DNA of 64,000 nt from Urechis unicinctus (lineage: Eukaryota; Annelida; Polychaeta; Xenopneusta; Urechidae): positions 33,913,331 through 33,977,330 of the forward strand of contig CM067344.1 in the NCBI GenBank assembly GCA_034190875.2. The letters are read 5' to 3'. The number at the start of each line of letters is the position of its first letter. Within the stretch, counting starts at the first letter, position 1. The position numbers and the translations under genes were made by a program. Positions 63,611 through 64,000 of the stretch are shown piece by piece. Under the pieces are notes generated by a model. That model made no database searches, was not told the origin of the DNA, and was given only the letters and a program-made list of their open reading frames with translations.

Positions 63611-64000
63611 GAGCTATCTGACTGGTTTTTTTTTTCAATAGCAATGACGCACAGAAGGTGCAAATAGGACGCGAACGCCTGTTGCATTCATGCGTACTGA
63701 TCGATAGACACCGGTCTCTAGCTCCTCTACAGTTACAATAAGCTGTACAATGGTTGTTATATATTGTTTGTTTTTATTCGCGTTCTCGTGCAATTAGTCC
63801 AGGCATATTATCGATATATTCAACACAAATTGCAATAATTTTCAAACCTGTTTTATTTGATGTTTTATTTTTCTGGGAGCATCATATCCAAAATATACCA
63901 GAATATATTTAATGGAACATATTTTGTATGGACCCGATTTACCCCTAATCCCTTATTTTCGTTAATTATAATACGTCAAAAATAGGGGGGAAAATAGGTC
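63611..64000. other. Window edge with a loose inverted repeat
   Basis: The last 70 bp begin with GACCCGATTTACCCC and end with GGGGGGAAAATAGGTC, roughly inverted copies of each other. It could be the edge of a small inverted-repeat element continuing beyond the window. Confidence 0.25.

Overview
This is an AT-rich eukaryotic scaffold segment with a 100-base assembly gap at 43901-44000. It is almost entirely repetitive and holds no host gene that I can call with confidence. Long (TA)n tracts, non-coding repeats of several kilobases and two tyrosine-recombinase (YR) retrotransposons make it clearly eukaryotic. Ngaro/DIRS-type elements carrying an SGNH hydrolase are, from memory, best known in invertebrates, so an invertebrate animal is my best but weak guess. 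No rRNA, tRNA, operon or CRISPR array was seen.

Region by region. (1) 1-32.98 kb is a head-to-tail series of long, diverged repeat units. The same ordered landmarks recur at about 8.5, 19.6, 26.1 and 32.94 kb, and a very close copy of 8618-10569 fills 1-1625. The units differ by large indels and (TA)n insertions and have no conserved reading frame. (2) 32.99-41.76 kb holds two YR retrotransposons on the minus strand, head to tail. The right-hand one (element 1, about 35.7-41.76 kb) reads, in its own 5'-3' direction: SGNH hydrolase, 30-bp minisatellite, gag with zinc motif, RT-RNase H, tyrosine recombinase. The hydrolase frame and the catalytic half of the recombinase are open; gag and RT-RNase H carry stops. 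The left-hand one (element 2, about 32.99-35.7 kb) is an internally deleted relative: a frameshifted SGNH hydrolase, a 28-bp minisatellite, then the end of RT, RNase H and a recombinase cut off at 32.99 kb. (3) 42.5-43.4 kb looks like a decayed protein-coding locus of unknown family. (4) 44.73-51.41 kb is a recent tandem duplication of a unit of about 3.1-3.6 kb. Each copy carries a TATA box followed by a short ORF resembling a signal-peptide first exon. (5) 51.4-64 kb is mostly diverged repeats, with a fragment of a RecQ-like helicase (minus strand, about 54.8 kb), a 50-bp near-perfect palindrome (59280-59329), a long TA region (61.3-62.1 kb) and a further copy of a left-hand repeat module near 63.2 kb.

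The most notable features are the paired retrotransposons. Both keep the order SGNH hydrolase - minisatellite - pol remnant, and the two minisatellites share period (28-30 bp) and a GCAAAATAA core although the rest of their units differ. If the array belongs to the element, it is a structural part of this lineage that I do not recall being described.
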